Positions 1 through 11,942 of a DNA stretch of 64,000 bases are shown here, in pieces. Both the position numbers and the translations under genes were made by a program. How positions within the stretch are numbered: the first letter of the stretch is position 1; every line of letters begins with the position of its first letter. Origin of the DNA: Cordia subcordata (taxonomy: Eukaryota > Streptophyta > Magnoliopsida > Boraginales > Cordiaceae). The notes beneath the pieces are model-generated. The model ran no database searches. It saw only the letters and a list, made by a program, of their open reading frames with translations, and was not told where the DNA came from. The stretch spans positions 14,011,001-14,075,000 of the forward strand of contig JAPTOF010000006.1 of NCBI GenBank assembly GCA_028554755.1, given 5' to 3'.

Positions 1-247
1 ATTCTCTAATGACTGATAGTTAATTTGTTATTAATTCTCATATTACATTTTCTCCCCGTTAAAATCAATTATTTGATTTATTCAATTATTACATTTTTAT
101 AAAGAAAATTATTAATATTAAAAACTTAATAATAATTAAATTTTACTAAATATATTTACATTTTATCTTATCATGATAAAAATATAATTAACTGACAAAT
201 AAAAATATTAAAAATGCTCAATTTTCCCGTACGATGTACGGGGTTAG
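1..247 (+). mobile_element. Possible Helitron 3' end remnant
   Basis: AT-rich sequence ends in a perfect 7-bp stem with a 3-nt loop (CCCGTAC / GTACGGG, 226-242), followed within five bases by TTAG and then T. Helitron 3' ends have a short GC-rich hairpin just before CTRR and are inserted before a T. Here the C of CTAG is T, so the match is imperfect. No 5' end can be seen because the window starts inside the element. A second, better Helitron-like end in this window (14713-14741) has the same CCCGT...ACGGG type of stem. The remnant would end about 75 bases before the bL34 start codon. Confidence 0.35.
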
Positions 248-294
248 TTTATTGTAGTGTGTGACTCTACTGCTTCCCAACATCGCACTTCTTG

Positions 295-304
295 TTAGGG
301 TTTA
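295..304 (+). promoter_or_regulatory. Telo-box in the bL34 5' leader
   Basis: TTAGGGTTTA lies 20 bases before the ATG of the bL34 gene. The telo-box (AAACCCTA on the other strand) is a known motif in promoters and leaders of plant ribosomal-protein and translation-factor genes, so its position agrees with the identity of the gene. Its function here is inferred. Confidence 0.5.
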
Positions 305-323
305 GCACGCACAAAACAGAGAA

Positions 324-726
324 ATGGCGACCTCGAAAACCCTCATTTGGGCCGGGCTTTCAGCGGTGAGCCGTTTAATAAATCCCTCGAGGACGAATCC
401 GGGCTCAACCATTATCGCGTCGGCGAGTCGGAGGCCCGAAGTCGTCGTCCCGCAGCTTTTCCCGTCTCTTAACTCTCAATCCAAGCAGAGCACTCTTCAC
501 TTCCCCAAAAACGACGCTGTGGAAGAATCGCTCAGAGACCTCTCCTCTCATGGCTTCCTCTACCCCTCTGGCTTACCTTCTCTCCCCTTCTTCCTCCCTG
601 ATGGTAACACACCCCTGTTCTCTCTCTTTCTGTGTGTATATGTGTATGTTTTTGTGTGTGAATATGTGTATATTTGTATATGTATACATACGTGTATGTG
701 CGGATCTGTTTATCTACATTGATAGC

Positions 727-764
<38 letters not shown>

Positions 765-3700
765 GCCCGTTTCAAAATGTAGTATGTGTGTGTTTTCTGT
801 TTAATATTTGATTTTGTTTATATATTTTGAGGAAATTAAATTGAGTTTATTAAGGTTTTCTTTTCCGAATTAGTTTAAAAGAAGGATAGTTTTCAAATTG
901 GCTGCAATCAGGATTAATTCTTTTCTTTCTTGTTGCTATCGGATTCATTAGTCTGAATTATTTCTTCCTTATCTGCTGTGAGCAGAGAGCATATTGCAGA
1001 GTGAGTAGGGATCTATATATACGAAAGCTAGGTGCCCTATTGAACTGCTTCATTTATCCAGAATAGATAAATGGAAACGGAAAATGGATGGTGTTTTTAA
1101 AGTGATAAATTTACTCAATCAAATTGGTCATGTCAAATGCATCTCTAGGATCTTTGCAGAAAGTGCAAGTTCATATTTCTATTTCCACTATCTTCTTACT
1201 TGTTTTATGCTTGATTTGTGCAGTTTACGAGACTAATGGGAACTAGACATAATCATATTGAGAATCTCTGTTTCATATTAGATTTTTTTTTTTTTTAAAA
1301 AGTAAAATTTGCCTTTCTTTGAGTTAATCCCTAATCATGATTTAACAGTGTCGATGTTATACATGAGTTGAGCAGGTCTTCAAAATGGAATTTGTTGACA
1401 TTCTATTCAGAGTCTAATGAAAAAATTTCTGATTTTCAAGTAAATGATTTGAAGTCTTAAAGGTGTACATTCTTCATGTATAATTAGCTGGGCAATTGTG
1501 AGGATTTGCTTTTGCAATTATCTTTCGGATAGATATTTTAAGCTTGAAGTGCATAAAGATTATAATTAAAGAGGCAGAGTTGTGGAATTAGAAGTCACTA
1601 ACACAAGTGACTAACTCCACAGAAAGGCAGTCACTAGATCAGTTTTTCATTTTTTCCTAATTTCGTACAAGGTGATATGAATAATTGTCCACTTTGCTAA
1701 GGGTGAACATAAGTCTCCAATTCACATGTGCCAGTTGTGTACTGAGCGTAAAAATTATATTGCTTCATTATTTACCAGTATACAGTTGACCTGCTATTAG
1801 GATCCTACCGTCATTAACTGATGCTTTATTTCATTAGTGGTTTGGGTAACATAATCCATTAGAAATAGATCAGTTGGCTGTCAATTTATTGGATTCTTTG
1901 AAACATGATATAACTAATGACATTATAATGACCACATGCCAGGCTAGGCATCCATGAATGCAACTTTAAAAGGGAATTTCCTCGTCATTAATCATATCAT
2001 GATTGTGATTGAAATGAGCCTTTTCCAACAGAGATTTGGCAAGTGGGAGGAGCCTTGCTGATGATGCTTATTGTGGTGTTTGCATTTGATTTTCCACCAA
2101 TGGTGTTACACTGTTTTAGTTTGTGCACTGACTGAACTGAATCCAAAAAGACAATAAAACTTGTCTTGAGACATGTTCCTACAAATATCCTCATCAATAA
2201 TTAATCATGAGTCTTGAGCGAAATGAGCTTTTTTCCAGCAGAGATTAGTTATGTGGGAGAAATCTTGCTGACTTGATGATACTTACTGTTCTGTTTGCAT
2301 CTGGCTGTCCATGAATGGTGTTATAGTATTTTAACCTGTGGACCGACTAATTAATCCTGAAAGACTGAAACTTGTCATGAAACATGTGATCCTACAAACG
2401 TTACCTTTTTGTGGTTGTTGATGTGTTTGACGATTTCGAATTGATAAAGTTCTACTGGCCTTTGAGGATTCTCAGCTGGTCCTTCTTAAAGCACCTGATC
2501 CATTGCAGGAAAAGAAAAACACTAATATGCATAGTGGTTACTAGAAAAGTTTGGTATAGTATGTCAGGCATGGGTTGCATTCAATATGGCACATGATTGG
2601 TGGAAATTCATTTATACTTGATGCTTACCATGAAGTTACTTAAGTTACATCATCATCTTTCTGTATTTATGTTTTCACGTGGAGTAGCAAGTAATTTTGT
2701 TACTATACCCTTTCTCAGGAGATGATTCCTCATCAAGCGAGCCAATGCTTTTATTTCCAAAGCGAACCTACCAACCAAGCAACATCAGACGTAAAAGGAC
2801 GCACGGATTCCTGGCTCGGTACTTCCCTTACTTTTCTCATGGTCTGACTTCATTTAGTTTGGATGTTCCTCAGCTTTCTTCTGCCTTGTTGGGAATGTTA
2901 GAACTTTGGGTGACTTTTGCTACTTTGTTGGGTATATCTATTTAGAAAATGTAGAGTAACTAATCTTGCACCATTTGTTTCTTAGAATACACATCAGGAT
3001 TAGGTCTTGTTAGATTTGGTTAGCTTGTCTTCGGTTTCTACGAAGCGAGTGTCACTTTTAACAGCTGTAAATGCAATACAAACTTTCTATTTTCTGCACT
3101 TGTTTCTCATCATTCTTTTAACATAATGAACCTTGAACCTTCGTGGGAAAATAATAAGATTTTTTGTCTTAGTTTTGGTGCTGAGAATTGTGTGTCAGCT
3201 GCATCCTTATGGTGTTTCATTAATAAAATACTAATTTGAAAAACTTAACAAAAAGAATGGTGCAGTTTATGTTTTTGTCATTTCAAAACTGCACTTGCCA
3301 CAAGCTAATGATGACCTCCAAATCACATTATATAATAGGTTGGAACATTCTTAGGCCTTGTTTATGTATGGAAAATTAGAATCGTTTTCGAGAAAAATTT
3401 TCTATATAAAACAAAAAGTGAAAGCTAGAAAACAGTTTTTCAATTTTCCAAATTAAATAAGGGTAATTTTAAACAATCTGAGCTGTTTTCCAAAGTTCCT
3501 TTAATAAATTACGAGGGTTTTCTAACAATTCTCCATTTAGAAAACTTGTCTAAAAATCAGAAACTTCAAGTTGATCCTTGGTTCAATTAACCTTGTTGTC
3601 TTATTGTTGTTTCTTTCTAACCTTTCTTCTCTATCTTTTAACTCCATCTCATTCTCTTTTTTCACCCTTACCCATGTCAACAAATAATTAGTTTTCAAGA

Positions 3701-4535
3701 GAAGTTTATACAATAGTTAATAATAATGAGGTAAAAGTGATTATAAATTTAACAATGACAAGACATAATGTGGATATGTGCATAGATACACACACGCACA
3801 CATACTTTTGAACTTTGAAATTGGTTCTACAGTTCAAATGCATTTTCTAGTTTTGTGAGAGAAATATGTTTTTTTCACTTCAATTAGTTAATGCATTTTC
3901 AACCGTTATTAGAAAATGGAGTTAGAAAATTATTTGAAAATGGAGTTAGAAAATAAAACACTTTGTAAGTAAACAGGGCTTTATTTTCTAATATTTTTAT
4001 GTTGTATACTTTTTGTTTCGTAAGGTGCAATAAGTTTGGGATGTCCCACTCTAAACTCCATATATTTTAAATAAAATTTCATCACTTTTTCCGCTTACTT
4101 GGAAGTACCAAGTCAAACGATGGTCTCAACTTGAGATAAAGGGAACAAAAAATTTAAAGTCATAAGGTAATAGATTTTTAATTCGTGGCAAATATTTTTA
4201 GTTGATCAGTACTTCTGTTTTTAGTATCTGATACCCCAAAGCCACCTCACTCGCGAATGGTAAAGTTGCTAGTAAATTTGTGCTATTTTTAACAGTTCAA
4301 CTAAGTGGCGCCATGCCTTCACATTCATCTCCGTCTCTGCACAATAAGCTTAGTTATTTGTCTTATTATCTGCAAATCTCTCTAGTAATTTGTATTCTTT
4401 AGTAATGACAAATATTAATTGAAGACATTTGTTAACTAATGCTCCTCAAATCACTTGAGCAGTAAAGCAACAAAGGGCGGCCGTAGGGTTATTGCACGGC
4501 GAATTGCAAAGGGTCGGGCGAGAATCACACCATAG
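324..4535 (+). CDS. Ribosomal protein bL34, probably mitochondrial (three exons)
   Basis: Exons 324-603, 2719-2818 and 4463-4535 join with GT-AG borders and compatible phases to 453 nt, a 150-residue protein. Residues 108-150 are a nearly full-length bL34 domain (KRTYQPSNIRRKRTHGF, then GGRRVIARRIAKGRARI), the small basic protein of the large ribosomal subunit that packs against 23S-type rRNA. Residues 1 to about 100 are rich in Ser, Arg and hydrophobic residues with few acidic ones near the start (MATSKTLIWAGLSAVSRLI), as in an organelle-targeting presequence. The start ATG has G at -3 and +4 and is preceded by a telo-box. The exon junctions fall at G94 and in the Arg of FLAR. Introns are long (2115 and 1644 bp) and hold a TG microsatellite, a tandem duplication and a MITE. 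No lesion is seen. Mitochondrial rather than plastid location is inferred from resemblance to the Arabidopsis AT3G13882 type. Confidence 0.88.
729..763 (+). repeat. (TA)n(TG)n microsatellite in bL34 intron 1
   Basis: A TA run changes directly into an uninterrupted TG run in the first intron. It explains the Val/Cys/Tyr-rich spurious reading frames here. Confidence 0.85.
1986..2406 (+). repeat. Diverged ~210-bp tandem duplication in bL34 intron 1
   Basis: Two direct copies (about 1986-2193 and 2194-2406) share ordered blocks: AAATGAGC, CAGAGATT, TCTTGCTGA or CCTTGCTGA, TGTTTGCAT, AATGGTGTTA, AAACTTGTC, ACATGT and CCTACAAA. Divergence and small indels show that it is old. No transposon ends are visible. 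Confidence 0.7.
3353..3982. mobile_element. hAT-like MITE in bL34 intron 2
   Basis: The left end reads AGGCCTTGTTTATGTA. The right end, read on the other strand, is AAGCCCTGTTTACTTA, so about 16-bp imperfect terminal inverted repeats bound a 630-bp AT-rich stretch without coding capacity. The ends resemble the GGGCCTGTTT class of plant hAT-type MITEs. No clean 8-bp target duplication was found. Confidence 0.5.
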
Positions 4536-5324
4536 TACCAATTTCTCTAGAAAAGTTTCTATAAATCAGATCGGATCCTTGAAAGTTATGTCAAGAACCC
4601 GGAAAACAGGACTAGCAGTCTATTGTACCGCTTGGATTGTTATGAATGCCTTTATCTGCAGTTGCATAAGGAAGTACTTTTATCTTTGGAAATTTTCTGA
4701 TTCACTTTAAGCTTCTGATTCTTGTCACTATACTTGGTGAGTCCTTGATACAAATAGTTGAACGATACTTCTGTTTAACAACATGAAGTGGACATGGATC
4801 TCTTGCAGAAAGTGGTTTACAAGGGAAGTGCTCATTCCTGATATTTTTTAGGATTTGTTAGAAGGAAGAGTGGCCTCTAATAATGTGGTAATTCAACCTA
4901 TTGTGCCAAACACGTGCGAACTCTTTCTAATTGCACTGAATTCGTACGACCACTTCTGATCTTTGCATGTTCAGAAATGGCTACTCTCTTACGGAAAAAA
5001 GTTGTTAGCAGACCCCCTTTTGTTCCTTGTAATGTCCTTAGCTGTATGTGGGCAGCGCTGTTGCGTATAATTCGATTTATTTGCTTGCTCCTCGTGCTAA
5101 TAGTAGCTGGATTGATGCATCGTCATTGTTGCGCAAAGTTGATTCCAGGCTATTGTTTGATCCTGTGTCAATGTTCATATTTCTCCGTTTGACTGATGAA
5201 TTGTGCCATGGTTATGTCTATGCTCTTCAATGATGTTTTGTTTGCTGGTTGGACTCATCAAGCACTAGGGTGTGAACAGTGTCTAGCTGTTGTCGTGAAG
5301 ATGCTCCACGTTTTATCGAAGTTA
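4536..5324. other. bL34 3' flank, nothing recognised
   Basis: This stretch follows the bL34 stop codon and presumably begins with its 3' UTR. Overlapping short open frames at 4914-5233 have no recognisable motif or splice context. Confidence 0.5.
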
Positions 5325-5928
5325 AGGATGCATTTGGTTTGCCTGTTTTTTGTTTTCATTTTTTAATTTTCATTTTCTATTTTATTTTTTGAAAATAATT
5401 TTTATTTTCTGTTTTCTAAAATTTAGAGAATATGTTTGATTAATAAAAGTGTTTTTCTTTTTGATGTTTATTTACAAAATTGTCACCTTATTTTTTAAAT
5501 TTTTTGGAAATATTTATAAAATTGCCACCTTAATTTCTAAATTTTTTTGATACGTTTACAAAGTTGCCACTTTATTTTTTAAATTTTGTGAAGATATTTA
5601 CAAAATTGTCACCTTGTTTTCATAATCTGTTAAAGGTATTTACAAAATTGTTATCCTATTTTCTCAATTTTTAGAATTATTTTCAAAATTGCCACATTGT
5701 TTTTTTAAATCTTTTAGAGTTATTTACAAAATTATCACCTTATTTTTAGAAAAAATACTTTTTTGATGTTTTTTGTTTTCTTAAAAAATTGTTTTATTTT
5801 GTTTTCTTGAAAAATTGTTTTATGTTTTTTGAAAATAAAAACAAAAATGGTTAATCAAATGAATTTTTTCTCTTAATTTTTATTTTTCATGAAAATGAAG
5901 ACAGAAAACAGGCGAGCAAACGCACCCT
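5325..5928. mobile_element. hAT-like MITE with internal ~42-bp tandem repeats
   Basis: The left end AGGATGCATTTGGTTTGCCT pairs with the right end, which reads AGGGTGCGTTTGCTCGCCT on the other strand, and similarity continues for about 37 bp. Inside, from about 5470 to 5750, seven diverged direct copies of a 42-bp unit built on TTTACAAAATTGTCACCTTATTT follow one another. It has no coding capacity. A clean target duplication is not visible. Confidence 0.65.
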
Positions 5929-6990
5929 AAATGTTCTCATCTTTTTCTAATTGTGGCCTCATAAGTAAGATTCCCTCCTTTTTTTTTGGGGGGGGGGTTT
6001 TGTTTTGTTTTGAGGGTTGGGGGTTGGGTGTTGGGGGTGGTTTTGTATGCAAAATATAGCTTTGGAATTACCACACGTTGCGGCTATGTCTCAACATTTA
6101 TAGTTATATGTGATTGGCCTAGTTCAAGATTAGATCAATTTTTTGATAAATCAGTTTTTTCAATTGCAACTTAGGATCTGAGGGATTCCATTCAGTTCTC
6201 ATCTGAAATTGCCACATAGACCCAAAAAAGAGAAGGAAGAGAAAAATCTAGAGTCTTCAAGTATTAGATGTAGATTCTCTTACAATGTTACGAGGTAAAG
6301 TGATAAATCGTTTTATTATATTATCATAATTATATTTATTATTTTTATTAGATTTTTTTTTTTTTTAACAATGTTATACCATTATGGAGGATTTGAACTT
6401 TTTCGGGTCGTTATCAAAACGAAAAAGCACAAGTAAAATATTAGAAATTATGAGGAGTGGATAAATAGTGGAGATGCAGAGTTAAAATATTGGAAAAGAA
6501 AAGAAAAAACCTGCCGTGGATTGGTTGCGAATTGCATCGAAAGCGACAAGAAACGTGCACAAATCCAACCCGGTCTCTTCTGTTTGTAGTCTTCTACAAC
6601 CCCAATTGCTTTGTTGAGAAAGATATGGTTTTGATAATTTCTCATTAATGAGAAAACTAAATGCGAATACATGATAGCTGTGCAAACGAAGAGAAAAAGA
6701 GAAGAGGATGTAGAAAAAGAGATCAGAAAGATGACACATCTGTTTCTACCATGTTCATTCACATTTATGCCCATGCATATGTACTCCCAAGCTTCCCAAT
6801 TTCTGGTTTCAATATCACTCGTTAACATCAAATATTATAATGTTAAAAGAAAGATAAAAAAAAGCTGGCGGCATAGTAATCCTAAAATAGTTTTAACAAT
6901 TTGTCATCAATATTATGATGGTAAGAGAAAGATGTCGTAAAGCTGACGGCACAATAATTCTACAATAGTTTCAACAATTTATTATCATTA
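5929..6990. other. Intergenic, with an ~80-bp tandem duplication
   Basis: Mostly AT-rich, with a G-run (5990-5998) and T-runs. At about 6826-6984 two diverged direct copies of an 80-bp unit occur, sharing CATCAATATTAT, AAGAAAGAT, AAGCTGRCGGCA and AATAGTTT.AACAATTT. The open frames at 6448-6940 overlap on both strands and show no recognisable domain. Confidence 0.5.
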
Positions 6991-7717
6991 AGGGCTTGTT
7001 CGACAAATTTAGCTGTCAGAGTAGCTGATAGCTGTTTGAGTAGCTGATAGCTGTTGTATTTTAGCTGTCAGCGGATAGCTGTTTAACTAGCTGATTGAAC
7101 AAAATGTGTTCGGTAAAATTAATTGATAGATTAGCTGATGAATATTAAATGACGTAAAAAGACATTGATATCATGTTGTTATTATTATTGTTATTATGAT
7201 AATTATAATTACTATTACTATTATAGGAATAAGATAATATATTTCATAATTAGATATTTATTTTCATAATCATATTTTAATATTAAAGTATAACTAATTT
7301 TTTGATAAAACATTTATATCAATATTACGAAAATTAATTTTAATAGATTCAAAATTATTTTGTTGAAAAAAATTTACTAATAAAACTTATGCTTTTAGTA
7401 ATGTTGATTATATAGAAATTAAAATTCATTTTTATATTATTTTTTATTTATATTTGTGAAAGAAAAGGTAAAAATATAGGGAGAGATTGGAAAGAGAATA
7501 GAAAAATCAAAAAATGCAAAAGGGTAGAATTGTCCAAAAAAATATGAAAAGCTAAAAGCTACCTAAAACGTTAAAATTTTTAGCTTTTGAGAAATGCTAG
7601 TTGAAACGCTAAAAGCTACCTAAAAAGCTACTTGAAACGCTAATTTATCGAACAGCAATAATTTAGCAAAATAGTATTTTAAACGCTACTTGAAAAACTG
7701 TTGCCGAATACGCACTA
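6991..7717. mobile_element. hAT-like MITE, copy 1
   Basis: It begins AGGGCTTGTTCGACAAATTT and ends with CGAATACGCACTA, which reads TAGTGCGTATTCGGCAACAG on the other strand. A second copy of the whole element lies at 43608-44287, with the same internal AT-rich body (for example ATAATATATTTCATAATTAG). Tandem TAGCTGATAGCTGTT motifs sit next to the left end. No coding capacity. Confidence 0.75.
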
Positions 7718-8204
7718 AATCTCTCATCGGTCACTTTATGGAACTACAAGAATAGCAAACATCCGGAGTCATGTTATTTAAAATGAATGTAAATAGTTGC
7801 CAAGAGTATATTTAACCAAATTTAGCAGTACAAAAACGCAGGTCATGCTCTTATTTTTATCCAGCAACACATAACATCACAACCTACACACAGGGAAGAT
7901 AACCATTACATAGTGAAATCATAAAAGAGAGAGAACCAAAAAAAAAAAAAAAAAAGAAAAAAAGGAAGAAAGAAAGAAATAAGTGAAAGCATCTATACGA
8001 GACTTTAATCAAACCAGTCCCTTGCTATAGAACATATCTTGGAAACCCTTTTTTTTAATTTTTTTTAAAATTTTTTTCGTAGAAGTTCTCATCAACAAGA
8101 CTTAACACATACAAAAACTGCAGAAGTAATTAAAATTTAAAAACACTGCCTTGCAAGTGAGAGCACCTTTTGCATCAGCACCAGACTGCAGCTTATCATC
8201 ACTT
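7718..8204. other. 3' flank of the MYB gene
   Basis: AT-rich sequence downstream of the minus-strand MYB stop codon, probably including its 3' UTR. Poly-A and poly-T runs (7939-7955, 8048-8078) are the only structure. Confidence 0.4.
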
Positions 8205-9893
8205 TTAGTTATTCCAGCTTGGAGGAGGCAGGTTAGGGTTCACAACAAACTGGCTGCTGCATGGCCATGGAGGAGGCAGTGCCGATGGTTGAGACAGCGA
8301 AGAGGAAGACGACTGCGATGACAACGATGACGACGATGGCAACAACGACAAGATGGATTCGAGGTACTCCAATTGATTGGCAGCAATAGCAGGCACGTGT
8401 AGATCATTAGGATAAGAGACAGCTGGGAAGCGTGAGGAGGGATTAGTACTGATGGCAGCTGGAGAAGATTGAATATTATCTACAGCTTCAACCCCATTAA
8501 TGATTTCGCATAGTTTTGGCATCAAGGGAGGAGGTGGAGGAGAAGAAGCCATTAGGGAATCATCATCAGGGTTGTTATATGCTTGTTGTACCGGCATGTC
8601 TGAAGTAGATTGTTTCTGATCAGCACCATTGTAGAATACTGAAGCTGCTGCAGCAGCAGCAGCATTTCTTGTCAACAACAAGGAATCTTCCTGTTTCGGA
8701 ACCTGAAATTGATGATGATGGTGATTATCAAACTGTTGTTGAGGATGGTACTGATTACAGCTAGTTGACCAGGTGGGATCAGAAGGGTCCATCATCAATG
8801 CTGCTGCTGCTGCTGAGGGGGCCACTGGAGCTGTCAGATTTATCAAATTATTATTGTAGCTCATCTTATGATGATTACCAAACCTGAATGGACCAAACCC
8901 TTGCACAACTGTAGCTGAGTTGTGCAGGAAAATTTGATCCGCTGCTGCTGCAGCAGTTGGGATCAAGTTGGTGTTCCCGTTCATGAGTGGATCGTAAATG
9001 GCTTCATAAGATAGATTAGGGTTCAAAAGATTCGCGAAGCCAGATGCATTAGCACGCCTGTGAGCCAGCAGCTTCTTCTTGATGCTTGAATTCCAGAAGT
9101 TCTTCACTTCATTGTCAGTTCTTCCCGGAAGATGCTTTGCTATCTGAGCCCACCTGCACAAGAAAACACACACACCCAAAAAGAAAGAAAGAAAAAAAAA
9201 AGAAAGAGAATGGTTTCTTTAAAATGATTTCTTTCAGTTTGCATGTATTTATGCAGAAAGATCATCATCATCTAATTAAAGAAAAAGCTAGAATAATAAT
9301 TCTAGCAACTATAGTTATAATTGAACACAAATTAAATCAATTATTCACCTATTGCCAAGAATTTTATGGAGCTCGATTATGAGAGCGGCTTCTTCAGGAG
9401 AGAAGCTCCCGCGTTTGAGATCAGGTCTGAGGTAATTTATCCACCTCAGTCTGCAGCTTTTACCACATCTTTGCAGCCCTGCGCCCATGAAGCAGATCCA
9501 TTAAAATTTCATACATGCAAGTGAATCTTACAGTTCATAGATGCATGCAAACAATTGTGTATTCACATGTACAAATGGTGATCATGGCAGAAGATTCATC
9601 TTCATTTTGTTTTAGACTAGATTTAGATATCTTGCAGAAAGAGTATTTGATATTTCATATATAAAAACAAAGAGGTGTTTTATCTCTGGTTTTTTCTTTT
9701 CCTCATTTTCTTCTATTTTTTTTCTTTTCCTTATTTTTTTCCCCCTCCCTTTAGGGCTACCTGCAAGTTTTGGAACTGAGCTCCAACAACCATGGCCATG
9801 GGTAGAAATGTAGTTGACGAGTTTTTCATCTTCTTCAGGTGACCATAGCCCCCTTTTCACTTTTTCCTTGTTGCAGCATGTGTGATGACCCAT
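8205..9893 (-). CDS. MYB26: R2R3-MYB transcription factor, MYB26/MS35-like (three exons)
   Basis: Read on the minus strand, exons 9893-9761 (133 nt), 9478-9349 (130 nt) and 9153-8205 (949 nt) have GT-AG borders and give a 403-residue protein. The 133/130 exon sizes are those typical of R2R3-MYB genes. R2 has Trp at 17, 37 and 57; R3 has Phe70, Trp89 and Trp108. The bHLH-binding signature is absent (Ala76 and Glu80 replace the acidic and basic positions). The N-terminus [17 protein letters not shown] and the R3 end [20 protein letters not shown] match MYB26 best, a nuclear regulator of secondary wall thickening in the anther endothecium and so of pollen release. The C-terminal region carries Ala, His/Gln, Pro and Ser runs. 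The start at 9893 is chosen because the upstream in-frame extension is low-complexity basic sequence, i.e. leader. MYB67 and MYB103 are the alternative assignments. Confidence 0.82.
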
Positions 9894-10320
9894 CTCAATT
9901 TCTTGCTTTTTTTCTTTCTTCTTTTTTCTCTCTCTCTTTTTTTTTTTTTGTCTCACAGAGTTGACTCTAAAAAATTTGCAGGTTTGTGCAGCCAATGGGA
10001 GTGAGATGATCAGCAGTACTACTCTACATCTGACAAAAGTGTGAAACGGAAAACAAAGAAACAAGTGAGACCCTTAAAAAGAAGAATAAGAGAGATCATC
10101 ATATCGGAAAAATGTGAAGAAGCCTCTGCAGTGGATGATATCAACTGAAAGTACACTGAGATGTTATGAATTTAATGCAGAGAGAGAGAAAGAGAGAGCA
10201 GTTTTACCTATGGCTGATGACGAGGGCCCTGATTGAGTGATTGACGTAAAAAGTTGCAGTGTAGAAAAGCCACTCCAGGGAGGAGCTCAACGTATATATT
10301 TCTCTTTTATAATAATGGGG
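9894..10320 (-). promoter_or_regulatory. 5' leader and possible core promoter of the MYB gene
   Basis: Upstream of the ATG on the minus strand lies a CT/GA-rich leader (runs at 9907-9950 and 10180-10200). A TATA-like TTATAAAA lies at about 10305-10312 and a second TATATA at about 10293-10298. Their use is not established. Confidence 0.3.
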
Positions 10321-11113
10321 GATCCAGTCATTGTCCCATGTATTGAAAAGTCATAGCCACGAGGCATACATGCAAAGTCAATAGGCCCTACTGTGTTTTT
10401 TTTTTTGACATTTTCACACGTGGATTATATCGCGACCATTGATCCATTGGCAAGTTTATGATACATTGTTTCTTTTCACTGTAACATATATGTATGTCTG
10501 TATATAAGTTTGATCCACGGGTGACATTGCGTGGGGGAGGGGGGGGGGGATTGGAAGAAAAAACAACCATGACCATAAACCGTCAGCTATTTTGAAGCAT
10601 GGAGATTATTAAGAATCTTTTGGGCTAAAAGTTGGCATCATGCTATTTACTTACGAACTAATCCGGAGGAAATTGAATCTTGGGAGTTGACTCTCTTTTT
10701 TTTTTTTTTTTTTTCCTTTGAGTTATGATATTCCCAAATCACATTAGACTTAAGACTAATTCCTATTGGGTAAGGAGCGGTTAAAGAAAAGTCCTCTTAA
10801 CAAGTGCCGTTTTTCAGGATTCGAACATGTATTCTTCTACTTACGGGAATGAGGCTGCTACCACCTCAAACAATAAGTTGTTGGTTGGGAGTTGACTCTA
10901 AATGGCACATTTTCGTAGTTCAAATATTGAGTTTTACCTTTTATTCTTGATGTGGAAGAGAGCCTTTTTTAGGGGTATACTATTATAGGGGTTACAAATG
11001 CTTTTACCTTGATGTATTTTGCTACAGAAGCAAGTTATATAGGATGCATTTTTTGTATTTGGTATTAATTAACATGTGATGATCATCCACGTGAAAATCG
11101 CTGCCTACGTTTT
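10321..11113. other. Intergenic
   Basis: Upstream region of the MYB gene with homopolymer runs (G at 10541-10549, T at 10697-10714). GGATTCGAACATG at about 10817 resembles a tRNA-derived B box but lacks an A box or poly(A) tail, so it is not called as a SINE. Confidence 0.4.
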
Positions 11114-11118
11114 GTATT

Positions 11119-11555
11119 TGTTGGGTTATGGCTCAAGAGCTAAGTCCAAATCCATGTTGAAATTAGGAAAGAGTCTTAATGAGAATCAAAATTCTAGTTA
11201 TGGTAAGAGTCTTAGTTATGGTAGGATTGATAGATTAGAAAATTCTTTATCTTGGAGGACAAGGAAATCTCCTCTATAAATAGGACTCTTGTATTAGTTG
11301 AAAGGTGTGTCTTGCAATAGGTCTAGATTGAGAGAAAAAGAGAGAGAGCCATTGTAAGAACACCGTAAGAGAGGGTTTAGACTTTTCGGGCCATGCAAAA
11401 AGTCTTATTGAGTTTGTACTCTTTTTCTATTAGTGGAGTTTTTTGTGAACGTAGACAGATGGCCGAATCACGTTTAATAGTGCGTATTCTTTTCTCGTTA
11501 CTCCTGCTTTAATTTTGCTACGTGAGTGTGTGTTATGCATCCTAATTTCCTAACA
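11119..11555 (+). repeat. 5' LTR of the short Copia element
   Basis: It starts TGTTGGGTTATGG and ends TTTCCTAACA. A TATAAATAG box lies at about 11274-11282, giving U3 of about 150 bp before it. Confidence 0.9.
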
Positions 11556-11942
11556 AGTGGTATCAGAGCTAGGTTGGAGGGAGGACGCTGGTTTGCAGGA
11601 AAAACGGAAAAGAAATGCCGAAGAAGAGTAAAAAAAAAATTGCGGATCTTCTTGTCATGTTTGGCGGCTTTGCCCAAGTCTGATCGACGATCTGTTTGTT
11701 GCTGTGTGTTCATCTCGGTGAGGAGAGTAAGATGCTAAAATTTCGTAACGATCCGACGGTCGGATTGTGAGATACAAGAGGTCAAGTTTTGTGAGTTTGT
11801 GGTCAAACAGAAGGTTTGACCAGCGGGCTGCAGGGGTTTGACTGCGTTGACCGAGGGTTTCCTCACTATTTTCAAGCGTCCTGAATCCATTTTTGGGGTC
11901 ACTTTTGCCAAATTCTTGCTGGATTGCTGAGTTTGAGCGAAT

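Noticed and set aside
9612..9760. MYB frame continuing past exon 1 (SPKGRGKK...)
   Set aside because: A GT donor after the AG codon and the exact exon-2 match show that this is intron 1.
9894..10064. N-terminal extension of the MYB protein upstream of MGHH
   Set aside because: The extension is a poly-Lys/Arg/Glu stretch translated from a CT/GA-rich leader, and MYB proteins of this group start at MGHH.
10800..10840. SINE based on GGATTCGAAC
   Set aside because: No A box, no poly(A) tail and no flanking duplication.
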